A stretch of 64,000 bases of DNA, taken from contig OZ024790.1 in NCBI GenBank assembly GCA_964017065.1, positions 4,732,458 through 4,796,457 on the forward strand, given 5' to 3'. Below the pieces are notes generated by a model, which had not been told where the DNA came from, ran no database searches, and saw only the letters and a program-made list of their open reading frames with translations. The translations under genes and the position numbers were made by a program. Shown here in pieces: positions 23,801-34,567 of the stretch; within the stretch, counting starts at the first letter, position 1; each line of letters begins with the position of its first letter. Origin of the DNA: Haliclona indistincta. Lineage: Eukaryota; Porifera; Demospongiae; Haplosclerida; Chalinidae.

Positions 23801-26800
23801 GCATCAAAGCAGTACCATGGAAGCGTGCAAGCTGCAGTAGAAGTTACCAGCAGATCCATGGAACATGCAGGCAAGCAGCAGATCATAGCAACAGAGCTAT
23901 GGAAGCACAGGTAGTGGGCTAGTGGTAGCTATCCAGCAGCTGTACAAAATCTTCTACAAAAGTTGCATTGAAGCCAAACAAACTAATGCTCATGTGTAGC
24001 TGAACGTGACTGTAACTGCTCTGCTCACACCAGCTCACCTGTCAAGCAGCTAGTAAACTCAAAGACACTTCGCTCGCTAGTTTTACTGCTGCCTATGGAG
24101 TTGTGTGAGCTCTACTATCACAGATCGAGCCTTCAGTTTATGCGCAACCCTCTTTAAGAGGAGTTCAACAGCATGAATGTGCAGGTGGTGATGCGGAGCC
24201 AGCAGTAAGGATGGAAACATATGTGACAGGATTCCTGTGCACTAAGCAGGTTCTAGGGCCAGTGCTAGCATGATGGTATCTCCTGAAGGGGCAGGCATCT
24301 TGCAAGAGCATCCTGCTGTGATCACAACAGGAGGCGTAAACATGTGCTCACATGTGATGCCACTTCCCTTCCCACTAGGGCAGGAAGGGAAAAGGCATCA
24401 AAGTACCTCCAGCCACCAGCCGACCCCTATCTGTAAAACGGGTACCTGGTCTTGTACTGGGAAAGCAAAATTCACTGGCTATGGTCACATACAATATGTT
24501 GAATATATTATCTTGCAATCAATCAGCTCAGTGGTTTGATAGTATGTTTAGTGGTTTATTTAGTCTAGTGGTTCAGACTGTGGTATTGAATTGTCTGTGG
24601 AACATTCTAGTTGCACATCATTACCAGAAAAGGAGGACATGACGCGGAATTTAGTTCACGCGTGTTATACGAATAATTGCACTGCGTATCACGATAAAGC
24701 ACTGACGAGCGCGGGGTTTCCATAGCAACGGGAAATGGCGGCGAGCACGAGGACTACTGCTAACCAGAACTACTCTTCTCCTGAGCCAGCTGACGGATTA
24801 TAAGGCGTTCTGAGCAGCTCATCTATACCAAGAACCACCATCAGCTCGACGCCTATACAGCAGAGCTTGGTTTTGGTATACTGTAGCGGGTGGTATGAAG
24901 AGAGTCTGGTCACCAAGTGTACTATAGGTTAGCACTGTTGTACACACTACAGCACCCTCGGCAAGCTAGCCTACGGTACAGGTGTACGCTTCAGATACTC
25001 ATGTATATGCAGCAATGCTGCTAGTAGTGATGTGTGATAACTATGATGTCTTTTCACAGAGCAACTAGTGTTAGTTGTTGTATATATACCTCGTCCCGGG
25101 GAGGGCTATTGTTAACTTCTGGATAGTGGATAGAAACATCACTCATTCTATTAAACAGTATGTTTAATAAGATTCTCATAAGCAGTGTGTGTGACTGGTG
25201 TTTTTCCCCTCACAGATCTGTCGCCTGTTTGTATTGTCCTATCTTATTGTACTGTTCATGATTGTTTTTAAACTGTCCAATCATACTTGGCTAATCACCA
25301 CATAGATAGAATAATACTAGCATGTATTCAAGTCTTCATGCAAGAACAACTGTTCAGAGAGTTCAGTCGTACAGTCGTCTGAATGCATGTCTGAATGCAT
25401 GTCTTGAAGCCTTGCAATAGATTTCTAAGGAAAAGGAAAAATCAACATTGCTACTCAATGACCAAAGGTGACTTACTTTGCTACTTGTGTCCACAAGGGC
25501 TTACACTTGTTTTGAGACCGTTGCTCATGTCACAAAAGAAAGAGAGGTGTGGTTAACATTGTATGCAGCCAGCTAGTGAATCAGCAGCTTGGTGCTCTGT
25601 CTGAAGCACAAGCCAACACAACTCCTTTATCCAAGACTAGTAAACAATAAACTTGCCGTTTATACCCACTAGGCTCTCAGCTGTAAGCTCCACTGAATCG
25701 CTCGCAAGACTTCGATGCTAGCTATGTGATATACAGAAGTATTAAGCTCCTAGTAGCTGGTGTCATCGCTTTGTAATGATGCCGTCTATATTAGTTCATA
25801 GTTGGACACAAGAAGACGCTGCTCTCCATCGCTCCAGTGTCCTGCTCAGATAGCACGATGTTGACAGAGACGCCGGCAGTACCCGGTCGGCAGCGACGTC
25901 AGCGAGCCCCGCGGTGACTTCTAGAATCCATCTCTTCGTCAACAAAGGGCTATTGAGCTCCCAGAGAGACACCATAGACACTAATAGCCATTGCTTAGAT
26001 TGGTAAATTTGCTTACGAAAGCAGCTGATGATACTGTTTGTATAACGAGCAAGAACTTGAAAGTAACCCAACTTTACCCCAAAAAGGGAACGCTTTCCCA
26101 TATCTCAGTCTAAATTTCGACCATGCCATTCGATACCTAAAAAGCCAGTCTTTCAAACCTGGGGTGGGCAAATAGAAAAAGTTGTAAGCTTTTCAAGCGA
26201 CAGTCGTTCAAAATTTGCAAAAAACCATGTTTTTTGACCCCGCCAATACAATTGCAATTGAGCGATGGTCGCTAAGTTCACCCCCGTTTTGGAACGTTTT
26301 CCCGCTCGTTTTCTGCAACTCTTTTTATGCCAGTCAATAGCTATTAAGCTGAAGTTTGCTCTCTGGGGTGGGCAAATATAAATTTATGTTCACGTCGGCC
26401 AGGATGGCTGCTAGAAGTTCATCTTCCAATAGAACTAATACATTAATAAAGCACCAAAGGTGCAGATACCTCGGTGCAGTAGCATGTATGCTAGCATGCA
26501 ATTAGCAGATGCATATGACAGCACGTATGCATGAATGCAGTAGATCCATGGAAGCATCAAAACAGTATCATAGAAGCATGCAATGCAAGCTACTGTAGAA
26601 GTGACCAGCAGATCCATGGAACATGCAGGCAAGCAGCAGATCATAGCAACAGTGCTATGGAAGCACAGACTAGTGGCAGCTATCCAGCAGCAGGCTAGCA
26701 GCAGATCATAGCAACAGAGCTATGGAAGTGCAGGCTAGTGACAGCTTATCCAGCAGCAGGCAGCAGATCATAGCAGCAGTGCTATCGAAGCGCAGGCTAA

Positions 26801-28490
26801 GTGGTAGCTATCCAGTAGCCTGCGCTTCCATAGAACTGTTGCTATGATCTGCTGTTTGCCTGCTGCTGCTGCTGCTGGATAGCTGCTACTAGCCTGTGCT
26901 TCCATAGTACTGTTGCTATGATCTGCTGCTGCTACTGGCAGTAGCAGCAGCAGATCATAGCAACAGTGCTATGGAAGCGCAGGCTAGTGGCAGCTATTCA
27001 GCAGCAGCAGCACTTCATAGCAACAGTACTATGGAAGCACAGGCTAGTAGCAGCTGTCCAGCAGCAGCAGCAGGCAAACAGCAGATCATAGCAACAGTTC
27101 TATGGAAGTGCAGGCTAGTGGCAGCTATCCAGCAGCTGTACAAGCTGTTGTACAAAAGTTGTATTGAAGCCAAACAGAATAATGTAGCTGGGCGTGACTG
27201 TAACTGCTCTGCTCGCTCCGGCTCACCTGTCGAGCAGCTAAGTGAACTCAAACAAGCTTTCGCTCGCTAGTTTCACTGCTGCCTATGGACTCGCACGAGC
27301 TGTACTATCACAGATGAAGCCTTCAAGTTGCACTGTAGCCATCTGTAGACAGTTTAGTCTATGAAGTAGTCCCGAGCGCTCAAAACGGATGTTTAGGTTA
27401 GCAAATCACGCCATAACTTCAAAACAAAGGCTTTAATAGCAAATTTGTCAAATTCAATTTTTATTGCCGAGCGCCTTAGCGTGAGGCATGTAATCGCGGA
27501 GTACTGTGTCGAAATTGTATGTTTGTATATATGTCACGCTTAGGAATGCAATCAGTCCATATGGCGAGGTCCATATTGTAGTATTGTATGCGAGGGCCAC
27601 GAGGGCAGCAATTGCAAGGCCCCGGGATTGCACGTTCTTTCATAACTACTCGACGTTCTTTCATAACTCAACTACAAAATGGATGACTCGTCGATTCGCC
27701 TTCCCATCTCGCTTTCCATGCACCGCCCTCATCAGCGATACTCAGTGACTGATGCTGCAGCAAGAACCAGGGCTTTGGCGCGGGAGAGAATTTGAAGCGC
27801 AGACAGCGTGAACTTGAAGAGAGACACCACTGCTACTCGGTATAAACATAATCCCGCGCTGTATTTACTCTCCATTACAAATAATAGAGCAAACAGACTT
27901 TCACACCTTCGTGAAAGGGCTAACTATAGACTGTCTACAGAAACTGAAGAACATAGGTTATAGTTCTTGACTCAATGCTAAGACATGTCTTGCTTATGAC
28001 TCCTCCTTTTTCCGGACAATGTTAAACTATGGAACAAATTACCTGCTGAGATTGTCTCTGCTCCATCCCTCTCTGTTTCAAGAGAGATATTCGTGGCTAT
28101 CTATCTAATTTAATCTAGTAACTTATGATGTTTTTCTTTTCTTTTGGTTGGTACCGTTGAAGCTTTTTTGCTACTGGTACAGCCATGCAAAATTGTCATA
28201 GAAAAAGTGGTATCATTATAATAGAGAGAGCAGAATTAATTTCAGTACTAGCAGTAATTTCTGACTCAAATGGATTCAGGAAGAATTCAAGGAAAAGTCG
28301 TGATGGTTTTGGTTATTATCAATGAAAGAACACAACAGAAGATCTAGATAATAAAATTATTATTATTAATGAATTTTATTTCTGTGCGAGGCAAATACAT
28401 GCTGTAAGTATACCTAGTAAACTATCGAGATCTACCAGTATTGCAAGTTTCAGCGCTTAGTAGCAAGCGGTTGCTGAGATACGCATTGCG

Positions 28491-28526
<36 letters not shown>

Positions 28527-31500
28527 AACAGACTACTGTATGCCTCGTGGCTCCGCCCACCTCGGCATAACTAAGGGGAGTATACGGACACTAGTTGAAT
28601 TAGTATACGGAAATGGTAACAGGATGTCGTTATTAGCTGGTAATGTGTTCAGTTCTGTATTTAAGGAGTATGTGTTTCATGCTAGTCTCGTGTTGCTTTA
28701 CTTTCTTATTGCTGCTGATGTTGTGTTCTGCTGTAATCTATTCTTGTTGAGGTTTTGGTTATCAACTCAAGTGTTAACCACGACTGAAACGCTGCGCCCA
28801 TAGATACCACAGAGAATACTCACTGATACGTACTCAGCCAACACAATAGGAGGTCCCATGTTCACAAACACACACACACAAACGAACAGACTATTGTATG
28901 CCCCATGACTCCGCCCACCAAGGAATAATATCTATAATTAAAATTCCCCATTACTTTTACAACACATGTAGATAAAATGATATCAATAATAAACACTAGC
29001 ACAAGTAATGAATGAAGTTTCATTGTTAATGTTGGTGACTACCACTATAGCTAGCTAGCTTGTGTGATTTAGTTGCTCATAAAAATCAATTGCTCAATAT
29101 GCAAATAATTAACTTCGCCCACTATATAACACTCACCTTATCTCTCAGGCGTATGTTGGCTCCATGGGCTATTAGTAGCTTTATTATCTCCAGGTGACCA
29201 TCCCGAGCAGCATAGTGACAGGCAGTCCGTGAGTACTATAAGAGGATAGGAGGAGTACATGTAGATAACAATAGCAATCACATACTGTATAGCTATAACT
29301 TTAGTAAAGGAAAAATAATTTTGCTGAATTTTACTTTGTTTCACTGTCATAACGTGAAATATGTGCTGAGTGCCAAATATTAAAATCACCAAAACATGTC
29401 ATTCAAAACCTTTCAAAGCTAGCTATAAAATAAACCTATTCACAATGCTCATAATGACCGAAAGATCAAAGGCACAGCACATGCAGTGGAGTATTATCCA
29501 TCATCATAGCAGTGCACTGTAGCAACAAATGACATTGTCAGAAAAAAACATACTGCTGTCTTCAAAGATACAATGTATGATGTCATCTGACCCTCCATGG
29601 AGAGTCAGATGACGTCATACCAGTAGCTCTACTACCTTGAGCAGGCAACCCATGGTACTTCAGTTATAGATACATGAGTTAATCATGTCCATCATCATAC
29701 TGCTGTCAGCAGTTAATCATGCTTGTCATCAGTACTGTTTTCCCTAGCTTGTGTATATTAACCCTTTAAGGCCTATAGCGGCTTTAGCCACCATAATTGA
29801 CTCCACCTACTCTAGACGTCATAAAAAGTGCAAAAAGTGCTCTAGAAAGGTCAAATCAAGTTTATTTGCAAAAGATGACTTTACCTGAAAAAACCACCTG
29901 TTTTTCGGCGCGCCCTCCCCACTAAAACGTACAGCACGGGGGAATTTTAAAGAGGGGTGTCCCCCCGTTAACCCGGGGTTCGAAGGGGCGGAGCCCCTTG
30001 CCACTTTTGGCATTTTTAAGGCTTCAGGGTGCCCGGAAATGCATACTTGGGCATTGAATATGGTCTAAACTATGCTGTTTGCTCACCTGGACACCACCAG
30101 GTTTTTGTATCAGTCACAAGGGCAAAACGAAGACCAAAATTGGTTGAAAAATGACGAGGTCGCAGCACTTAAGCGGCTTCAGTTCCGAAGTGGGAGTGGC
30201 CAACTCAGAGTTTAGTACATGGTCGTAAACTTTGACATACCAGGAAACAACAGTGCTAGTTTGGAACAGCTAACGTACTGCATGTTGTAGAAAATGCAAG
30301 ACAAACTATCAGTTTAGAGCAAGTCGAATTTTCGTCAAAATAATTCAGTCACTAAAGAGGTAATCACCTTATAATCCTTCAACACATATTTCATCCAAAA
30401 CTGATTTTCTATGACATTTAAAACACTTAGAGTTGATTTTTAACAACTTTGGAGCAATTCCAGCAAGATTTACAATTTTTGATGAAAACTCATTAACCAG
30501 CCTAGTATATCTTGTAACACCTTGGTAACCATAGATTAACGATGGCAACTGAATTCAATCATAAAGCAAGCATGTCTGTATACTTTCCAGTCAAGTTAGA
30601 TATTGCTGGAAAACTTGAGAGCTTTTTGAATTGTAATTGATCGTCACTAATCCGAACAGGCTAATCCAAACCCTCAATAATCTGATTCAGTTGTGAATCT
30701 TATGTACATTTTTACTATAGTCTGAACAAGTTCAACAGCATACCACTCTAAAATCTAGTATCATGAAGAATACCAATGTACTATGCATACATCGAATAAC
30801 GTACAAAAGGAGAAGTATACAAAAAAACATTCTGCCATGAAATATGTGCTTCTTCAAGGGTGAGGTGGCTCTTCAATACTAGAAATGAATAGCATAGTGC
30901 ATCGTAAAACAGCCAAAGTAGCTAGACAAAGTGACGCAGTAGTATCACAAATCATTGTAACCAGGAATATCTGGTTATACTGGAATGTCGAAAATTCTGC
31001 ATATGCATAAGCGTATAAATTTGAAATTAGGCACTCATTCTGAGTGGCAAGGTACTAGGTTATAGTCGTCCTAGTAAACTACAGCTAGTACAGTATATAG
31101 TCATCATGTAATTAACTAGCCTCGCATCCAGGCCATTTTTTTAATATAATGGCCTGGTAATGACTGCATATGCATACATGAAGATTTTCCGTTAACCCTC
31201 CAAGTGCGGACAGTAAATCTAGCCGTTGTTTCTGTGCATTTCACTAACCTTTGTAACCATTACACGTACAAACTAGTGCTGTGATCACTGATAATACGCA
31301 GTATCAACTTGCACAACAAGATTCTTAGGCAAAGGTTTGCGAGTGAAGCTAGCCACGCCCACTTGACGATCTACCGACTTCCGTGCGCTAGAATCACTCT
31401 TTCCGGACTAAAAACGCTGTTTCTTTTAGGTACAACAGCATGTTTGCACCAGAAGCCTTATTGCGTAGTTTAAACTAGCTGTTTCAATAGGAGGATGAAA

Positions 31501-32753
31501 CGGACATGTCTCGATAGTGTGCGTTAAAATGTCTCGATCGTGAGCGATGTTTTACTGATTACCAGGTTTTACTGGTAATATTGGAGCATGCGCAGACAGT
31601 CTGGACCAGGCCATCTCCTCAGCATGGGGAGTGGCCTGGAGGCGAGGCTAGTAATTAACACACCATTATTAAATGACTCACATTATCTGTGGCATTAACT
31701 TGAGCTGATGTCTCCTTAACCAGGTACTGAACAATAGCTGTATTACCACAAACAGCAGCTATAATAAGAGCAGTCCGTCCATCCTGCACATGAGAAGAGT
31801 GGATCAATACACTAATATCTCAACCATTATTCACCATCAAGCATATCCTCACAAGCAGGCTCGAGGATAGAGCACACACTGCTAGCACATGCACTGTGTT
31901 TGTTCATTATGCATTGTATGAGCTGACACTGCATGATGTTGTGCTGTGGATGGACAGCAGTGGATCATGAAGTGTCCTCCTCCCAGTGGGATTAACATGC
32001 TCTCAGTAGCTGCTACCAGTACCTTTCCATGTACTGTACTGATACTAACATGGTACTATTCACTCTAATATAACTCTTGGTATTCCAGGAAATGTGGCAC
32101 AAAGCAGTGTGTACCATGCTCTCTTACTGTGACATTCTGGACTACGTAACATTACCAGCTAGTGGTACACTACACCACTACATGTTCACACACACTCACA
32201 ATGGACTAGCTGATGGAGACTCACCACATCAGGATTCTTCCAATTTGGGTCTGCTCCCCTCTGGATTGCAGAGCGAGCACCCTCCAGTCTACCATCCCAA
32301 CAAGCATCGTTCAGCTCCTCACCCTGTGTGAGTAGTTAGAGCATAGCAGCATTGACAGGTGATCATACCAACATGATCTCACACATGCACCCTCTCCACA
32401 AAACCACAAAGCTCATTAGCAGTGTATGTACCACAGTTCCCCTGTAATACTGAGTGATTCCACAGTACTGTGTGCATGACTACACAGTAATCACAGATCA
32501 CTACTACTAGGGAAGGTGACGAAACAAGACCACGCCCACAAGTCAGGAAGTTGACCTTGAAAAGCTTTCCTACTCACAATAGAGGCAACCAAATAGATTC
32601 AGAATAGTGATATGCGCTGTTTTACTTAAATGATATAGACTAGTCAGGCGAGGCACGACCCCGATACTGTCTCATGCTTCTATCGATCAATAATCTATAT
32701 CACATGCAGTCCTGACTCACCAGCCTGAGCTGCTCACTCCTGTTTCTCGCCAT
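14823..32753 (-). CDS. Ankyrin - Roc-COR GTPase - death-fold-like protein
   Basis: Ten-exon model: 32753-32721, 32323-32225, 31783-31682, 29235-29137, 22227-22126, 21853-21781, 18011-15930, 15872-15819, 15260-15184, 15128-14823. The sum, 3,027 bp, is open and codes for about 1008 residues. Exon 1 is 'MARNRSEQLRL'. Exons 2-6 each carry about one ankyrin repeat ('GRTALIIAAVCGNTAIVQYL', 'GHLEIIKLLIAHGANI'). Exon 7 holds a Roc-type GTPase: P-loop 'GPPGVGKT', G3 'IDSGGQ', G4 'GTHADKH', then a COR-like region from 'IPTRWYVFELEL'. Exons 8-9 are a Ser/Pro linker. Exon 10 is a helical death-fold-like domain ('KYLELHSAMCEDPASIARLL'). All junctions are GT-AG and in phase except the exon 5 donor, which is abnormal. 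Expected role: cytosolic signalling scaffold. Confidence 0.8.
15276..15787. mobile_element. MITE inside intron 8 of Ank-Roc-COR gene
   Basis: Ends 'taccgtatagccggttatt' and the reverse complement of the right end 'taccgtacagccggatatt' form about 24-bp inverted repeats flanked by TA. Inside, a perfect 17-bp-arm hairpin lies at about 15,302-15,345 ('ggatttaattttcgatc'). It sits between exons 8 and 9, its left end only about 15 bp upstream of the exon 9 acceptor. A 98-residue open frame within it has no recognisable domain. Confidence 0.8.
15930..18011 (-). other. Large Roc-COR exon
   Basis: 2,082 bp without a stop, acceptor 'cttgtgcag' and donor 'ggtgagtgg'. The P-loop lies about 30 residues in. 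A Ser/Thr/Pro-rich insert of roughly 100 residues lies between the G2 region and the G3 motif 'HLIDSGGQPSF', and this is much longer than in LRRK or MASL1 Roc domains. The COR part ends with a Cys/His patch 'DGFFCPFKTCESIPHACV', a feature recalled from invertebrate Roco-like proteins. The canonical NKxD is THAD here, as is usual for Roc domains. Confidence 0.85.
18560..18836. mobile_element. Short hAT-like non-autonomous element
   Basis: The right end reads, as reverse complement, 'cagtggcgtagccaggaaat', a common hAT terminus. The left end 'cagggtttccggaaaccccc' is the usual asymmetric partner. No target duplication was found, so the left boundary is tentative. Confidence 0.5.
19395..19830 (-). 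other. Unidentified minus-strand coding-like stretch with fold-back scrap
   Basis: Minus-strand frames give protein-like sequence ('LQSVAELLHSLPALTEKLQQ' in one frame, 'ADLINVLFQRVSADTLDRIV' in another) but with a frame change at about 19,650. The 3' part (19,395-19,460) matches the arm of the fold-back element at 49 kb ('gatacttgggacttt', 'ccatcttgttcctt'). Probably a decayed gene fragment joined to repeat; function unknown. Confidence 0.35.
19980..20866. mobile_element. hAT-type non-autonomous element, outer of a nested pair
   Basis: Ends 'cagtggcggatctaggg' and the reverse complement at 20,850-20,866 'cagtggcggatctagg' are inverted repeats typical of hAT elements. Only a 5-bp 'gttag' is shared by the flanks; no full 8-bp target duplication. 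It contains a complete copy of another inverted-repeat element (20,162-20,738). Confidence 0.8.
20162..20738. mobile_element. Inverted-repeat element family D, copy 1 (nested)
   Basis: About 70-bp terminal inverted repeats starting 'tagcctcgtccccaggcccc' with few mismatches. Flanks 'ctgtagatt' (20,153-20,161) and 'ctgcagatt' (20,739-20,747) form a 9-bp target duplication with one change. Inserted within the hAT-type element, so it is the younger of the two. No coding capacity. Confidence 0.85.
22655..23240 (+). repeat. Hairpin-ended repeat family E, copy 1
   Basis: Opens with 'aaagcggtgctgatgcctcg' and closes with 'tatgcctcgtggctccgccc' followed by 'actgaggctta', a hairpin end. The shared inner block is 'gcttctaggcagtcaactgt', then 'tctacggagaactccag' and 'gtaagcaaatcacgccataa'. 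Related copies lie at 23.25, 23.7, 26.4, 28.5, 42.7 and, reversed, 45.1 kb. Confidence 0.75.
23245..23640 (+). repeat. Hairpin-ended repeat family E, copy 2 (5' truncated)
   Basis: Follows copy 1 directly and ends with the hairpin 'tgcctcgtggctccgcccac' and 'cgaggcata' at about 23,600-23,630. The inner 'gtaagctattcacgcggtaa' matches the same position in the other copies. Confidence 0.7.
23700..24160 (+). repeat. Hairpin-ended repeat family E, long variant
   Basis: Starts 'gcaccaaaggtgcagatgcc' (itself a GCACC-AAA-GGTGC hairpin) and 'tcggtggagtagcatgtat', then matches 26,448-27,340 through 'agatccatggaacatgcagg' and 'agctgtacaa'. The 3' hairpin end was not found in this copy. Confidence 0.7.
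24170..26440. other. No gene recognised
   Basis: No exon with recognisable domain. A GC-richer minus-strand frame at 25,796-26,101 (101 residues) has no known motif. The phrase 'ggggtgggcaaata' occurs twice (26,161 and 26,362), so a small local duplication is present. Confidence 0.4.
26448..27350 (+). repeat. Family E long variant with expanded inverted/tandem core
   Basis: Starts 'gcaccaaaggtgcagatacc'. The core is an array of roughly 60-70-bp units containing 'cagatcatagcaacagtgct' and 'atggaagcgcaggctagtgg' (26,630-27,130). Two units at 26,815-26,935 are in reverse orientation ('tgttgctatgatctgctg'), making a large potential cruciform. CAG/CTG trinucleotide runs separate the units. Confidence 0.8.
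27880..28190 (+). pseudogene. Non-LTR retrotransposon (LINE) 3' tail
   Basis: A plus-strand frame reads 'VKLWNKLPAEIVSAPSLSV', the standard end of LINE reverse-transcriptase proteins of the Jockey/CR1 type (LWN-LP-x-IV--pSL-sFK). Upstream parts are frame-broken and there is no reverse-transcriptase core. The sequence continues into a T-rich 3' region. Dead fragment. Confidence 0.65.
28441..28930 (+). repeat. Family E 3' ends, two copies
   Basis: Two hairpin ends: 'tatgcctcgtggctccgccc' at about 28,540 and a diverged 'tgccccatgactccgcccac' at about 28,898, each preceded by a CA-dinucleotide run and 'acgaacagactact' or 'acgaacagactatt'. The piece between may be a shortened second copy. Confidence 0.65.
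29250..31110. other. Intron 3 of the Ank-Roc-COR gene, mostly unannotated
   Basis: Lies between exons 4 and 3. A block starting 'ttaaccctttaaggcctata' at 29,759 resembles a TTAA-flanked element end, with GC-richer sequence to about 30,060, but no matching right end was found. The remainder holds nothing I can name. Confidence 0.4.
31117..31650. mobile_element. Inverted-repeat element family D, copy 2
   Basis: Ends 'tagcctcgcatccaggcca' and reverse complement 'tagcctcgcctccaggcca', flanked by an exact 9-bp duplication 'gtaattaac' (31,108-31,116 and 31,651-31,659). 534 bp, no coding capacity. The right end also shares the longer 'gctgaggaga' inner part with copy 1. Confidence 0.9.
32721..32753 (-). 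other. Exon 1 (start) of Ank-Roc-COR gene
   Basis: Eleven codons from ATG to a strong donor 'ctggtgagtcagg'. Phase 0 fits the next exon, which opens with 'GEELNDACWDGRLEGA', a typical first ankyrin helix. Chosen because it is the nearest upstream ATG with a matching donor; a longer leader exon is possible. Confidence 0.65.
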
Positions 32754-33183
32754 CACAATCACAGCTGAGCATATGATCTGATCATGATTCTGAATCTTTG
32801 TTCCAAATAGCCTAACTGCTGACTCAGTCACAACTGAGCGCAGTCACTCAGCATCCGGCATGATCCGGCTAAGCCCACGCCACTCGGTCAATTAAAACCA
32901 ATAACCAGCCCCGCCCACTGACTAATAATTTATGATCCAGTGCGTGATAGTTCCTCTTGCAGTAGCTACATAGTACCTAGTAGCTAATACAAACATGTAC
33001 ACAATGTGCAGCACTGCTCAGTGCAATAGCAGTTAGTCTGAAAATACTCAGTGTAATTGTGACAAATTCATACCACGCTGCAATTTCAGATATGAGAAAG
33101 TGAATAAACAAGTTATACAATACACATAATGTTGAATAATGTACCAGGCAGACATGCAATGAAATAAACAATAATAAATGCAG

Positions 33184-33399
33184 TTATTTCACTGAGACAT
33201 AGTAATGATAGTAGACTGTCAGGTATGTCGGCCAGACTGTTATTAAGAGCATGTCATCTATAAGACCCACCAAGCCCAAAGTCTTCTCAGGAATGAAGTC
33301 AATTGGTTCAATATAGTAAGCAATTAGGATGACAATTCAGAGGTATAAGAGAATACGTTGCAGGACTGGTAATGATGTGTCAGCAAAAATAGCATGCCA
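33184..33399 (-). pseudogene. Second RNF170 C-terminal fragment, stop inside
   Basis: Minus-strand translation gives 'HAIFADTSLPVLQRILLYL', an in-frame TGA, then 'IVILIAYYIEPIDFIPEKT' and 'LGLVGLIDDMLL', followed by a stop. This is the DUF1232 membrane-pair region of RNF170 (PxDxIPExxLGxxGxxDD), diverged from the copy at 13.2 kb. No RING or upstream exons were found. It lies about 430 bp upstream of exon 1 of the Ank-Roc-COR gene. Confidence 0.75.
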
Positions 33400-33506
33400 G
33401 ATGCAAAATTATTGAAGAAATGTACATTTTTCTGTGTAGTTGAGGAAACTCTTCAAGTGATAAAGAATCTGGAAAGAGAGAAAGAAAGAGAGATATTTAA
33501 ACATAC

Positions 33507-34048
33507 TAGCAAGTCAGTTGTACAGCTAGCAGGCATGTCAGGTAGTAGTGAGCAATATATCATGTTGAAGGACTATACCTTTTGAATAATATTATATTTT
33601 CCTTGATGGCACCGGCATAATAATATTATCGTCAACAACACCAAGGCCTTTGTGAAACAACCCATGGCTGGCTGACGTCCACCTCGTGAAAGTCTATGAA
33701 GTTAAGGAAAGAAGAGACAGTGGAATGCAAGCAACCATAGGTTCATCATGTATGAACTCACCGTTAGCTGCTTATAGAAAAAAATAAGTTAGAGACACGG
33801 AAAGCAGGCAGCTCACTAGCTCTTCATGAAGTCCCAGACGTTGGGAGCTAGCTCTGAAACTTGGAGTGAACACGGATTCGTGTACTGCATGAGCATGCAA
33901 CTTGTGGTCTTCATGTACAATAACCAGTTGCAAGATGTAGCATGACTGTATTGTCCTATTTTACTGCAACCATGTAACCTCTCTGGCTATACATTGTGCT
34001 TGCTTGCTAGCTTGACGGCTCGAGCTAGACCCGATCCACTCTCAAAAT
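33507..34048. repeat. 550-bp dispersed repeat C, copy 2
   Basis: Same orientation as 12465-13020. It begins about 110 bp from the RNF170 fragment, but on the opposite side compared with copy 1, so the order of repeat and RNF170 sequence is exchanged between the two loci. Confidence 0.85.
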
Positions 34049-34567
34049 CGCAGACGGTCCTTCATTCGCTTGTGTACATTGAACAAGTTGGTACCAAAAA
34101 TGGACACCTCAGCAAGTTGGAGTGAATAGAGAATGACACTCAGTATTGCTCTGTCTAAGCAATGTCTTCAAAGGCTGGTGGTGGTTAATAGAATAACATT
34201 GTTCTCACAACGCAAGTTTGCAGTCATGGATGAATCTCAATTGAAATTTTAACATCTACACGATCACAACAGAACCATTAGCTATTTCAATCATCTTTTG
34301 TGTGTTCAATATTCTTTATCACTTTGATTAATTAGTCTGCCAAATCCCAGGAGGCATGCTATTCTATAGCATAGTGTGTAATGTATTGTGATTCTTTATG
34401 AGCGAGCTGTTCACTGCACACATCAACAATAAAGCACTGATTCTGCTAAATTTAGTAAGCCCGTCCCCTTGTTATATACAATCATTTGAATGAACAATGA
34501 ACCTTATGATAGATTATACCTGTAACCTGTCATGCAATATGACAACAATAAACATGTAAGATAATGG

